The notes below the pieces were generated by a model. The model saw only the letters and a program-made list of their open reading frames with translations, did not search any database and was not told where the DNA came from. DNA of 64,000 nucleotides from Pedobacter sp. PF22-3 (GTDB lineage Bacteria; Bacteroidota; Bacteroidia; Sphingobacteriales; Sphingobacteriaceae): assembly GCF_026239555.1 (NCBI RefSeq), contig NZ_JAPIVP010000003.1, positions 1 to 64,000 of the forward strand, read 5' to 3'. A program made the translations under genes and the position numbers. This document shows positions 1 through 7,287 of the stretch, in pieces. Every line of letters begins with the position of its first letter. Position 1 is the stretch's first letter.

Positions 1-2
1 GT

Positions 3-42
3 TTTTTGGTTCGAGCACCATATGGGTACCCTGACGGTGCAA
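3..42. repeat. GGTTCGAGC boundary repeat, copy 1
   Basis: This 40-bp stretch matches 3357-3396 at 35 of 40 positions by eye. The shared core includes TTTTTGGTTCGAGC and TACCCTGACG. It contains a GCACC/GGTGC inverted pair around a GGGTACCC palindrome. A more diverged relative is at 8591. Its function is unknown; its position at cassette edges suggests a recombination or decay scar. Confidence 0.6.
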
Positions 43-111
43 AGATTTTTTTTAATTAAAGTTATTTTGTAACATTTTATTATATAGCGACTTGTGTATT
101 TTAATTTGTGC

Positions 112-129
112 TTTTTTGGTTCGATGTTG
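112..129. repeat. TTTTTTGGTTCGATGTTG motif, copy 1
   Basis: This 18-bp motif is identical to 3460-3477. Both copies lie a little over 100 bp downstream of a GGTTCGAGC repeat, so the two elements form one composite boundary unit. Function unknown. Confidence 0.5.
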
Positions 130-304
130 TGATTACAATACGATTGAAGATATTACAGTTTTGCATATATAATAGGAGTAATATCCGTCGCTTAAAAGAA
201 TTGTATCCGTAAAAATGTATCATAGCTTCCCACTTCTGTATAATTAACCTATATGCCGATGTCTCCATATTTGTATCATTATTTATTTAATAAAAATCAG
301 AATA

Positions 305-1108
305 ATGAGCAAGACAATTTTAATTACGGGAGCATCGTCGGGATTCGGACTGATGCTTGCCAAAGATCTTCATCAAAAAGGTTTCAGTGTTATCGGCACC
401 AGCCGTGAGCCTGAAAAGTATCATGGAAAATTTCCTTTTAAACTACTGAAATTGGATATTGATGATGATGCGTCAATACAATCCTTTGCAGAACAGGTAA
501 CTATTGAAACCAGGCAATTAGACGTGCTAGTAAACAATGCCGGCTTTATGGTAACGGGTATTGCAGAGGAAACACCGCTAAAGGTAGCAAGGCAGCAATT
601 TGAAACTAATTTCTGGGGAACGGTAAAAGTCACCAATGCCCTGCTTCCAATCTTCAGAAAGCAAAAATCCGGGCAGATCATTACGGTAAGTTCGATCGTA
701 GGCATAATCGGGCCACCAAATCTATCTTTTTATTCAGCTTCCAAACATGCTGTCGAAGGTTATTTCAAATCACTGCGTTTAGAGTTGAATCAGTTCAATA
801 TCAAGGTTAGTGTTGTAGAACCCGTTTGGTTTAAAACAAATCTTGGGCATAATGCCATCTCGTCAACAGGAAATGAGATTTCCGATTACGATGCCTACAG
901 AAAGCAGGCCAATATTGCAACGGAAAAAGGATTGGAAGAGGCAGAATCTCCTGAGGCGGTCGTGAATTCTATTACAAAACTGATCAATACCAAAGAACCC
1001 AAATTCAGTAATCCGGTTGGAAAGATGTCGGGAATGATTATCTTTCTGCAAGGCTTTGCACCAAAGATGTTCGAAAGTACGATGTTGAGAAGTATAAAAA
1101 CAGTGTAA
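305..1108 (+). CDS. short-chain dehydrogenase/reductase (classical SDR)
   Basis: A 267-aa NAD(P)-dependent oxidoreductase of the classical SDR family, presumably soluble and cytoplasmic. The N-terminal Rossmann motif TGASSGFG is at residues 8-15, the NNAG motif is near residue 78, and the active-site pair is Y143/K147 within YSASK. Length is normal for the family. The ATG start puts the glycine motif where it is expected; no Shine-Dalgarno site is visible, which is common in Bacteroidota. It is followed 22 bp later by a second SDR, then an ABM-like protein and an AraC regulator, so it is probably the first gene of an operon for detoxifying or modifying a small carbonyl compound. The substrate cannot be inferred from the sequence. 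Confidence 0.9.
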   Translation: MSKTILITGASSGFGLMLAKDLHQKGFSVIGTSREPEKYHGKFPFKLLKLDIDDDASIQSFAEQVTIETRQLDVLVNNAGFMVTGIAEETPLKVARQQFETNFWGTVKVTNALLPIFRKQKSGQIITVSSIVGIIGPPNLSFYSASKHAVEGYFKSLRLELNQFNIKVSVVEPVWFKTNLGHNAISSTGNEISDYDAYRKQANIATEKGLEEAESPEAVVNSITKLINTKEPKFSNPVGKMSGMIIFLQGFAPKMFESTMLRSIKTV

Positions 1109-1130
1109 GTTTCAATTATAAAACAAGAAA

Positions 1131-1805
1131 ATGAACATTACAGATAAAACGATCTTAATAACTGGTGGTGGATCAGGAATCGGTTTTGAGATCGCAAAGC
1201 TCTTAAGCGAAAAAGGCAATAAAATAATTATCGTCGGCAGAACTGAAAGCAAACTGCAGAATGCCGTGGAAAAACTTTCCAATGTAATTGCCGTACGCTG
1301 TGACATCAATAGCGAGCATGATGTGAGCAACTTGATTGCACTAGTAACTTCAGAACATCCAGAATTGAGTGTGCTCATCAATAATGCAGGAAGAGCATTT
1401 GCCTATATGCACGATGAAAATGCTTCGGCTTTCGAAAAGTCAACCGAAGAGTTTGCCACAAATTACTTTTCGGTCATCCGGTTGACCGAAAGACTTTTAC
1501 CCTTGCTTAAATCTCAACCCGAAGGAGCGATCGTAAACGTAAGCTCAATTTCAGCAATTACGCCAAGCGCAAATCTTCCGACCTATTCAGACAGTAAAGT
1601 AGCGCTACATTCTTATACATTATCACTTCGCCACACCTTGGCAAAAAATACTTCAATCAAAGTTTTTGAACTGATGCCACCACTGGTTGATACCGAGTTT
1701 TCTAAAGAAATCGGTGGCGAACAATATGGAATGCCTGCGGAAGAAGTTGCAAAGAGCCTAATGGATGGTTTTGAAAACGACAATTATGAAATCTATGTTG
1801 GTTAA
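1131..1805 (+). CDS. DltE-like short-chain dehydrogenase, C-terminus cut by an in-frame stop
   Basis: An SDR with the cofactor motif TGGGSGIG (residues 11-18), NNAG (near residue 84) and catalytic Y152/K156. The frame ends at TAA 1803-1805 directly after EIYVG. Reading through that stop gives about 25 more in-frame codons (TAEFRQFFFSSPNEAFEMMN and a few more) to a TAA at 1881-1883, which overlaps the ATG of the next gene as TAATG. The readthrough segment resembles the normal C-terminal tail of Bacteroidota DltE-like SDRs. I infer an ancestral 250-aa protein shortened to 224 aa by one nonsense change. The catalytic core remains, so the shortened protein might still work; a sequencing error is the main alternative. 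Confidence 0.85.
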   Translation: MNITDKTILITGGGSGIGFEIAKLLSEKGNKIIIVGRTESKLQNAVEKLSNVIAVRCDINSEHDVSNLIALVTSEHPELSVLINNAGRAFAYMHDENASAFEKSTEEFATNYFSVIRLTERLLPLLKSQPEGAIVNVSSISAITPSANLPTYSDSKVALHSYTLSLRHTLAKNTSIKVFELMPPLVDTEFSKEIGGEQYGMPAEEVAKSLMDGFENDNYEIYVG

Positions 1806-1882
1806 ACAGCAGAATTTAGACAGTTTTTCTTTTCATCGCCCAATGAAGCATTTGAAATGATGAATCAAACAGTATCAAATTA

Positions 1883-2185
1883 ATGGAAATGAAAAGCGAA
1901 AAAATAATTACTCATGTTATAATTGATATAAACCCTGATTGCATTAAAGAGGTTTTATCGGGAGCTAAAGTAACAAGAGATAAAATAATGGTAGAGGAAG
2001 GTTGCGAAGTTTTTAATTTAACAATAAAAAAAGATAACCCATTCACATTGGTTGTTTTTGCTGTTTACACCTCCGAAAAAACTTATCAGTGGCATTTGAA
2101 GCAGGATTATGTAAAAAGTTTCTTTAAATTTTTGGAAGACAAACTTTTTGCAGCTCCTTTAGTAACTTACCTGGAAGAGGTTTAA
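1883..2185 (+). CDS. small ABM-like (antibiotic biosynthesis monooxygenase fold) protein
   Basis: A 100-aa protein with the size and beta-alpha-beta pattern of the ABM/YgiN dimeric ferredoxin-like family: a hydrophobic strand near residue 10, the helix beginning DCIKEVLSG, the VEEGCEVFNLTI strand-turn-strand, and the late W-H near residue 70. Members are small cofactor-light monooxygenases or quinol-handling proteins, often next to oxidoreductases. The ATG overlaps the ancestral stop of the upstream SDR (TAATG), which supports this start; ATG 1889 is an alternative. Linkage to two SDRs and an AraC regulator fits a redox-stress or quinone-handling operon, but the substrate is unknown. Confidence 0.65.
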   Translation: MEMKSEKIITHVIIDINPDCIKEVLSGAKVTRDKIMVEEGCEVFNLTIKKDNPFTLVVFAVYTSEKTYQWHLKQDYVKSFFKFLEDKLFAAPLVTYLEEV

Positions 2186-2193
2186 ATCACATT

Positions 2194-3159
2194 ATGGATC
2201 ATCTATTAAAAATCTGTGCATCAGAACATAGATTTTTAATAATTTTAAACCATCAAAATTGCATGAAGCACTATAGAACGATTACCGAATTATACATTAC
2301 CAATGGTTTTTCGCCACCAGAAAATCCTATGCTGGGGCTTGTTACTTTCGAAGACATAAAAGGTTGCCAGTTTGTGGAAACCGAATTTACATTGGGCTTC
2401 TACAAAATTGCTTTAAAGAAAGTTAAATCGGGAAATGTGATGTATGGAAAAACTAAATACGATCGCCAGAACGGATCTATGTTTTTTCTGAAACCCAATC
2501 AGATTGTGCAGATGAATGATGTTGAGCTTACAGAAAAAGGTTTCATGATTTATATTCACGAAGATTTTTTAGTCAATCATCCATTACATTCAATCATTCA
2601 GAAGTATGGTTATTTTGACTATGAGGCTAACGAGGCCCTGCATATTTCGCCCAATGAAGAAGATACGCTTTGGGATCTATTCAATAAAATCCGGAGCGAA
2701 TATTACAACAATCAGGATGAGTACAGCCGGGATATCATGCTAACTCATATCGATTCTATTTTAAAATATTCCCAGCGTTATTACAAACGTCAGTTTCTCA
2801 ATCGAACGGTACTTTCGGGCACAACCGTTTCAAAATTTACTGCTCAACTTAAGCAGTACTTTGAAAGTGGGAAATTAAAAGAGAACGGCTTGCCGACAGT
2901 GACTTTCTTAGCATCACAACTGGCCTTGTCGCCGAGGTATCTTAGTGACTTATTAAAGCAGGAAACAGGTAAAACAGCCTTAGAGCATATTCATATCGCT
3001 TTGTTAATGGAAGCTAAAAATTTATTGATGAGCACAGAAAATACAATTGCAGAAACGGCTTATCAATTAGGCTTTGAAAATCCACCTTATTTTTCAAGGC
3101 TATTTAAAAAAGAAGTAGGATTAACTCCAACGGAATATAGAGAGCAATTTTTGAATTAA
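2194..3159 (+). CDS. AraC/XylS-family transcriptional regulator
   Basis: A 321-aa DNA-binding regulator. The N-terminal ~190 residues form a cupin-like sensor region. The last ~100 residues are a typical AraC double helix-turn-helix: the first HTH near LSPRYLSDLLKQETG and the second in IAETAYQLGFENPPYFSRLFK, ending with GLTPTEYR. The open frame allows ATG 2194, but ATG 2263 (giving MKHYRTITEL) is the likelier start: the first 23 codons look unlike the family and overlap a strong inverted repeat. It lies 8 bp after the ABM-like gene or, with the later start, about 77 bp after it. It probably regulates the SDR/ABM genes upstream. Confidence 0.88.
   Translation: MDHLLKICASEHRFLIILNHQNCMKHYRTITELYITNGFSPPENPMLGLVTFEDIKGCQFVETEFTLGFYKIALKKVKSGNVMYGKTKYDRQNGSMFFLKPNQIVQMNDVELTEKGFMIYIHEDFLVNHPLHSIIQKYGYFDYEANEALHISPNEEDTLWDLFNKIRSEYYNNQDEYSRDIMLTHIDSILKYSQRYYKRQFLNRTVLSGTTVSKFTAQLKQYFESGKLKENGLPTVTFLASQLALSPRYLSDLLKQETGKTALEHIHIALLMEAKNLLMSTENTIAETAYQLGFENPPYFSRLFKKEVGLTPTEYREQFLN
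2205..2240 (+). promoter_or_regulatory. long AT-rich hairpin before the AraC gene
   Basis: ATTAAAAATCT (2205-2215) is a perfect inverted match to AGATTTTTAAT (2230-2240). In RNA the stem extends inward by a G-U, a U-A and a G-C pair, giving about 14 bp around an 8-nt loop. It lies between the ABM-like gene and the internal ATG at 2263. It may be a weak terminator, a leader structure or an operator. It overlaps the first codons of the AraC gene if that gene starts at 2194. Confidence 0.4.
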
Positions 3160-3198
3160 TGGTGAAATTTGAATTATAATTAATCTGCAGTTTTCTTT

Positions 3199-3275
3199 TC
3201 CAAAATTTTTAAAAAACCGCCTAGTTCAATCAATTCTTCCACAAAATGGTTCGAATTATGCACCACCATTGACCC
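3199..3275 (-). repeat. 77-bp boundary repeat, copy A
   Basis: One of three 77-bp copies (others 8355-8431 and 13331-13407), running from TCCAAAATTTTT to TGACCC. Read on the minus strand, all copies give the same peptide pattern, here ending FVEELIELGGFLKILEK; copy A alone then continues a few codons to a stop. The differences among copies fall mostly at third codon positions, which suggests descent from a protein C-terminus. A terminator follows on the plus strand. Identity of the parent gene is unknown. Confidence 0.75.
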
Positions 3276-3277
3276 GA

Positions 3278-3309
3278 AAGCCCTTTAAGGTATCTTAAAG
3301 GGCTTTTTT
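3278..3309 (+). terminator. rho-independent terminator, rightward
   Basis: AAGCCCTTTAAG (3278-3289) pairs perfectly with CTTAAAGGGCTT (3294-3305) around a GTAT loop and runs into six T. It ends transcription from the left, i.e. the SDR/AraC operon. Confidence 0.85.
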
Positions 3310-3356
3310 GTTTTTAGTGGTTTTTTAAATCGTTGAATAGAGACGATAGAGACCGA

Positions 3357-3396
3357 TTTTTGGTTCGAGCCCTGTATGGATACCCTGACGATGCAA
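3357..3396. repeat. GGTTCGAGC boundary repeat, copy 2
   Basis: Matches the copy at 3-42 at 35 of 40 positions and lies about 50 bp after the terminator. Function unknown; see copy 1. Confidence 0.6.
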
Positions 3397-3459
3397 GAGT
3401 ATTGGATTGTTGATATTTTTATCGTAAGGTATTGTTAAACAGTTTGTTGAGGTCGTTTT

Positions 3460-3477
3460 TTTTTTGGTTCGATGTTG
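3460..3477. repeat. TTTTTTGGTTCGATGTTG motif, copy 2
   Basis: Identical to 112-129, at a similar distance from the preceding GGTTCGAGC repeat (103 versus 109 bp between starts). Part of the composite cassette boundary. Confidence 0.5.
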
Positions 3478-3554
3478 ATGCCTGGCTGAGAAGTCTGCAG
3501 GCAAGCTTAATCGAATTGGTTAGCAAAGCGTTCGAAATGTGGTGCAGGTATTTC

Positions 3555-4127
3555 CTAATTAAAACTGAAATCCAACTCTGTGTAAAGTTTGATTAGTTCA
3601 GGAAGTGTGATGGTATTTAGGGTAAGCTCTTTGCAGATCGCTGGTATTTTTTTAAACAGCTTATTGTCGTTGCTGCTTTCGGTTTCTTCCGTCACAATAT
3701 AAATATCCTCTGTTTTCCCCTGGCTAAGATTTAAGCAAAGAAGAATCAATTTCATGTCAGCATCCTCCATATATCTTTCCTTCAAGACCTCATATTCGGT
3801 ATCAGTTAACTTATTTTTCAAAATTCTATTGACGAACTGGTTATCCACCTGTCTTAGGAATTTTGAAGGGGCGGGAGCGAGTATGGAATCGGTATGATAT
3901 GGTATCTTGTTTTCTTTTAGAAATTCCTTATCAGTTAGGTAGTCCAGCTTTTCAAGTACCAATCCTCTTGCATTGTATTTGCATTGTTCCAATACTTTAT
4001 CAATGATAATCATTTCTCCATCAGCAATCTTCTTTTTGAAAAACTCAAAAAGAACCTGCTGGCCATCGAATGGTAAGTAGTAACGTACCAACGATAAAAG
4101 GGAATTGGTATCTATTATTACTTTCAT
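3555..4127 (-). CDS. PIN-domain ribonuclease toxin, DUF4411-like
   Basis: A 190-aa protein beginning KVIIDTNSLLSLVRYY, the usual PIN start with the first metal-binding Asp (D6). Further acidic residues lie in the DTEYEVLK and EDADMKLILL segments (about residues 107-130), and the late YIVTEETESS...KIPAICKEL segment matches the DUF4411 pattern. Such proteins are metal-dependent RNases and act as toxins. Its ATG overlaps the stop of the upstream ImmA/IrrE gene by 4 bp (ATGA), so the two are co-translated; DUF4411 proteins are often paired with COG2856 metallopeptidases in toxin-antitoxin-like modules. Toxicity and RNA target are inferred from family only. Confidence 0.8.
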   Translation of the reverse strand: MKVIIDTNSLLSLVRYYLPFDGQQVLFEFFKKKIADGEMIIIDKVLEQCKYNARGLVLEKLDYLTDKEFLKENKIPYHTDSILAPAPSKFLRQVDNQFVNRILKNKLTDTEYEVLKERYMEDADMKLILLCLNLSQGKTEDIYIVTEETESSNDNKLFKKIPAICKELTLNTITLPELIKLYTELDFSFN

Positions 4128-5281
4128 TGAAGGAATTGATCTAGCTTTTCGGGTTTAATATTGAGTGTTTTACATACATCGTACTCGTTGATTACCCCTT
4201 CATAAAAAGCAGTTTGAATCGTTGAGATGAGCAATGGAGAGTTGATCGGTTTGGGTGTAGAGCCACGCTGACTAACTCCATCCTGTTTGTCCAGCTCTCG
4301 TTGCTTTTTTTCCTCCTCCACTCGCTGTTTAAACTGTTCATCAAAATCAGCTTTAATCTGGTTATAGTTGTTCGAAGAAATTTGTTTCTGATATAAAAGT
4401 CTGGTAAAGAGTGCTATTTTGCTAAGGTGCGTATTTGTTGAAATCGTTTCTATTTCACTGTGATGATAATCATTGAAAGCACTTGCCACTCCAAGATTTT
4501 TAATTACAGCATCATATTCTCCAGCGAGAAAATAATAAGCAAAGTCGTTACACCAACGTTCTACCACACTTAAGGTGGTGCTGGCCATATTTTGTATATC
4601 TAGCTGCTCGACTTCTTCTTCATTTAGCAGATAATGGCCCAGCTCGTGCGCTAGTGTGAAAATTTCCCGGCGGAAAGAAATCTGCTGCCTTTTTAGTACG
4701 ATCACATTAGGGTTTAGGAAAAATCCGTCGATATTGGCTTTATCCTTTTTATTCCAGGTTTCGACAAATTCAAATACCAGAATATTGTATTCTGCAAGTT
4801 TTCCAATAAATGCCTTTAGAAAATCTTTCGGCACAGTACAGAATTTGGGATAAAGCAGTTTTCTGATGGCCGCAGAAATTTCTTTAGGGTCTTGTTTACT
4901 GCTATACACGGGGATTTGCCGTTCCAATCTCAAATCAGCGAGTTTCGCAATGCCGGACAGCGAAATCTTAAATTCTTCAAACTGGTTGACAATACGTTTC
5001 GCGCCTAAATTCAAATCCACATTGAAGTTGGATTTTCTGAAAAAGATGCTGGCTTCCTTGTTCTGTTCGGGAGCTTTTGGATCCAGATAGAAATGGAGAC
5101 CCTTGTTGAAGATTTTATCGATGCGCTTGAGATGGCTCAATTTGACTTCATCGGCGATGATCTCATCTTCAGTGATCGGCTTGGACAGGCCGTCGCTGAT
5201 TATTAAAAGCAGGTCCTTTACTGTCATCTTATAAAGAGACAGCAGGTATTTTAAGCGTTGTATGTTTTGCTCTACTTTCAA
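4124..5281 (-). CDS. ImmA/IrrE-family metallopeptidase (COG2856), partner of the PIN protein
   Basis: A 385-aa protein with a zinc-peptidase HExxH motif (AHELGHYLLNEEE, about residues 237-249), the signature of ImmA/IrrE proteases that cleave repressor-like partners. The N-terminal ~60 residues are helical and may form an HTH-like or partner-binding segment, though no clear Xre helix-turn-helix is visible. The C-terminal ~60 residues are charged and end with a small domain (STIQTAFYEGVINEYDVCKTL). The frame begins with TTG at 5281; ATG 5227 (MTVKDLL) is an alternative. A TAACTTTG -7-like box lies 22-29 bp upstream of the TTG. It probably acts as the antitoxin or regulator of the co-translated PIN toxin. 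Confidence 0.82.
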   Translation of the reverse strand: MKVEQNIQRLKYLLSLYKMTVKDLLLIISDGLSKPITEDEIIADEVKLSHLKRIDKIFNKGLHFYLDPKAPEQNKEASIFFRKSNFNVDLNLGAKRIVNQFEEFKISLSGIAKLADLRLERQIPVYSSKQDPKEISAAIRKLLYPKFCTVPKDFLKAFIGKLAEYNILVFEFVETWNKKDKANIDGFFLNPNVIVLKRQQISFRREIFTLAHELGHYLLNEEEVEQLDIQNMASTTLSVVERWCNDFAYYFLAGEYDAVIKNLGVASAFNDYHHSEIETISTNTHLSKIALFTRLLYQKQISSNNYNQIKADFDEQFKQRVEEEKKQRELDKQDGVSQRGSTPKPINSPLLISTIQTAFYEGVINEYDVCKTLNIKPEKLDQFLQ

Positions 5282-5601
5282 TGTTGCGTTTATGGCTATT
5301 TACAAAGTTACTGTTTTTTCCAGATAGATTAGAGTCCGCATTCGAGTTAGCGCATTTCGTAAATCCTTACAGATAGGTTAGCGCGACGATCTATCTATTG
5401 AAACAAATTTTACTCTGATAACCACCAAAAATTATTATATCGTGACACCATCTTACTAGTTTTATTGCTTCGCCCGCAAATTATATGGTTTTAATCGCCT
5501 ATTAGTCATCTAAATATCAGATAGTTATATGTTTTTTGAATTTCCATTTAAAAAAGCGATCATTGCAAGATAGCTAAAAATTTAAAATTAATAAGGGCAG
5601 C
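5282..5601. other. divergent intergenic region
   Basis: This 320-bp region separates the leftward ImmA/PIN operon from the rightward 543-aa gene, so it should hold both promoters. Besides the TAACTTTG box it contains two direct copies of a CAGATAG(A/G)TTAG motif (near 5320 and 5371) and two GTTAGCGC words (near 5347 and 5378), which could be binding sites for an autoregulator of the toxin module. Confidence 0.4.
5303..5310 (-). promoter_or_regulatory. putative Bacteroidota -7 box for the ImmA/PIN operon
   Basis: On the minus strand this reads TAACTTTG, matching the TAnnTTTG -7 consensus of the Bacteroidota primary sigma factor, about 22 bp before the TTG start at 5281. No clear TTTG/TTG -33 element is seen at the expected spacing. 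Confidence 0.4.
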
Positions 5602-7233
5602 GTGACAAATTCAATATTAACCGAGCAAAATCAATACAGCAGTTTTTTGCAGGAAAGACTTTGGGATCAACTTTTTGAGTCCGGCAGCGATCTTCGCAAA
5701 GCGCTGGTAGCACATTTCAAAGTGTCAGACGACTATGCGCGCAAGATTATTGAACGTGCAGTTAAAGCTCGCTGGATCAGATCTTCCAAGCCATATACCT
5801 TTGGACGCGGTCAGTATATCTATATGCCCTTTGGCCAGGAGCTTGATTTTTTTAAGGTAAAGACAGTTTGCTATTCCACTAGACCAGCGCTTTACCGACT
5901 AATGCAGGCCATTGAAAACAATGAAGGGGTCATTTCCTTTTATGAAGGGCTAAAAATCACCGCTTCGCCAGATGAGAACAGTTCGACCAAGGTGACGATT
6001 TTGAAGGATATGGTCAAACTGCTGATGAGAATGGATCTGGTTTACGAGCTGCAGGATTCCAATGGAGTAAATTATATTCTCCTTAAAAACCATTTTGATC
6101 CCAATCCGGAAATTACTGATGCTAGGCTTATGGGAGCGCAGTTCAATAAGATGGTACTCGACAGTAGTCTGATGGCTGATATTATCCGCTGGCTAGCGAA
6201 ATCAAACTTGATAGACAATATCAACGCAATCTACCGCAATAAGAAAACACCTTCCCTTGGTGCTAAGCAAAACAACTTGTATTGGGATGCTTATAGCTAC
6301 ACCAGGGCGACGGGAATCAACCCTTTCGTTGGTGCTAAAGCCAGTACAGTAGAAAAGCAAACACTGGTGGTCTTGGATGTTGTGCTATCCACAGAATATA
6401 GCCAATTGGATCTAGATGGCTTTTTAGCTAGGGTCCAGATCAATCTAAATTCCGTGAAAACAGGCGTTCGCAAAATTTTGCCCATTGTCATTTACCGGTC
6501 TTGCTCGGTGCTGGTATTGGGTAAAATAAGCAAGCTCGGCTTTTTAGCTTTTGATATCGGATCGATCTTTGGAACCAAGATCTATTCTCTACTGAACAAA
6601 CTAAAGGAAGTGAATGACTTGTTGTTTTCTGGAGGACAGTTAGAACATTCTGTAAAAGAAGTACTCAAGGTTATTCGCAGCGCAGGACAGGAAGATGCTT
6701 TACGGGATTTGCGGGGAGTAATGTTTGAGATTTTGATGTTTCCAGTGCTCAGTTCAATATACGCCAATGCAGCTGCGACTCGCGGAAAGACCTATTCGGT
6801 TACAGATGCTGATGGAAAAAAGGAAGGCTATGAATACGATTATATCTTTAACTCAAGCCACCCGCAAGAAATTGTGGTTGTAGAGCTGAAAGGTTACAAC
6901 GAATCGGTCAGTATTAATGTCGGAGATCGGGATAAAAAGGGTACGCTAAAATGGTTCTTTGAAAGGACCTTGCCTTTTGCCCGCCAACATTTTGCTAAAG
7001 AAATTGCTGAGGGTAAACACTTCAGGGGAGTATATATTACTAGCGCACATTTTTGGAAGGATTGCAATGAATTTATTGAAACGATGAATAAAAGCCACTT
7101 TAAATCTGCAAAAATGGATGTTGCCTACAGCCGTAAGGAATTATTGGCAATGTTAGCTATAAATGGGTTTATCAAAGAATGCGAGATTATAGAGGAGTAT
7201 TACGCCAAAGCGGAGCAGTCAGATGACGCGTGA
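5602..7233 (+). CDS. uncharacterised protein with N-terminal winged-helix region and PD-(D/E)XK-like C-terminus
   Basis: A 543-aa protein. The first ~75 residues (LRKALVAHFKVSDDYARKIIERAV and on) look like a winged-helix DNA-binding segment, and a second helical/wing region runs to about residue 175. The C-terminal third holds GYEYDYIF followed by EIVVVELKGY (about residues 410-432), spaced like the D and E-x-K of PD-(D/E)XK nucleases, on the hydrophobic strands expected there. I therefore read it as a candidate DNA-recognising nuclease. No methyltransferase is adjacent. It starts at GTG 5602; the next in-frame ATG (near 5824) would remove the winged helix. It sits between a toxin-like pair and a HEPN protein, suggesting a defence role. 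The nuclease call is by motif only. Confidence 0.6.
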   Translation: MTNSILTEQNQYSSFLQERLWDQLFESGSDLRKALVAHFKVSDDYARKIIERAVKARWIRSSKPYTFGRGQYIYMPFGQELDFFKVKTVCYSTRPALYRLMQAIENNEGVISFYEGLKITASPDENSSTKVTILKDMVKLLMRMDLVYELQDSNGVNYILLKNHFDPNPEITDARLMGAQFNKMVLDSSLMADIIRWLAKSNLIDNINAIYRNKKTPSLGAKQNNLYWDAYSYTRATGINPFVGAKASTVEKQTLVVLDVVLSTEYSQLDLDGFLARVQINLNSVKTGVRKILPIVIYRSCSVLVLGKISKLGFLAFDIGSIFGTKIYSLLNKLKEVNDLLFSGGQLEHSVKEVLKVIRSAGQEDALRDLRGVMFEILMFPVLSSIYANAAATRGKTYSVTDADGKKEGYEYDYIFNSSHPQEIVVVELKGYNESVSINVGDRDKKGTLKWFFERTLPFARQHFAKEIAEGKHFRGVYITSAHFWKDCNEFIETMNKSHFKSAKMDVAYSRKELLAMLAINGFIKECEIIEEYYAKAEQSDDA

Positions 7234-7287
7234 TCTAAGCCTAAGGTACTGTGGTAAGAATGATAAGCAATCAATAATGGATATCTT

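Larger units (their letters stand above)
1..304. other. non-coding cassette boundary
   Basis: No gene is visible in this AT-rich stretch. It holds one copy of the GGTTCGAGC repeat (3-42) and one copy of the short TTTTTTGGTTCGATGTTG motif (112-129), in the same order and nearly the same spacing as at 3357-3477. The matching 77-bp repeat, if present, would lie to the left of the window. The remainder up to the SDR start at 305 should contain that operon's promoter, but I see no convincing TTTG/TAnnTTTG pair. Confidence 0.5.
3160..3554. other. non-coding cassette boundary between the AraC gene and the PIN gene
   Basis: No intact gene is seen. The stretch contains, in order, a 77-bp repeat (3199-3275), a strong rightward terminator (3278-3309), a GGTTCGAGC repeat (3357-3396) and the TTTTTTGGTTCGATGTTG motif (3460-3477). 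The PIN gene ends at 3555 on the opposite strand. Confidence 0.5.

Noticed and set aside
3240..3275. tRNA 3' end in the 77-bp repeat (GGTTCGAATT)
   Set aside because: The bases around TTCGAAT do not form a five-pair T-stem in any copy, and no other arm is present.
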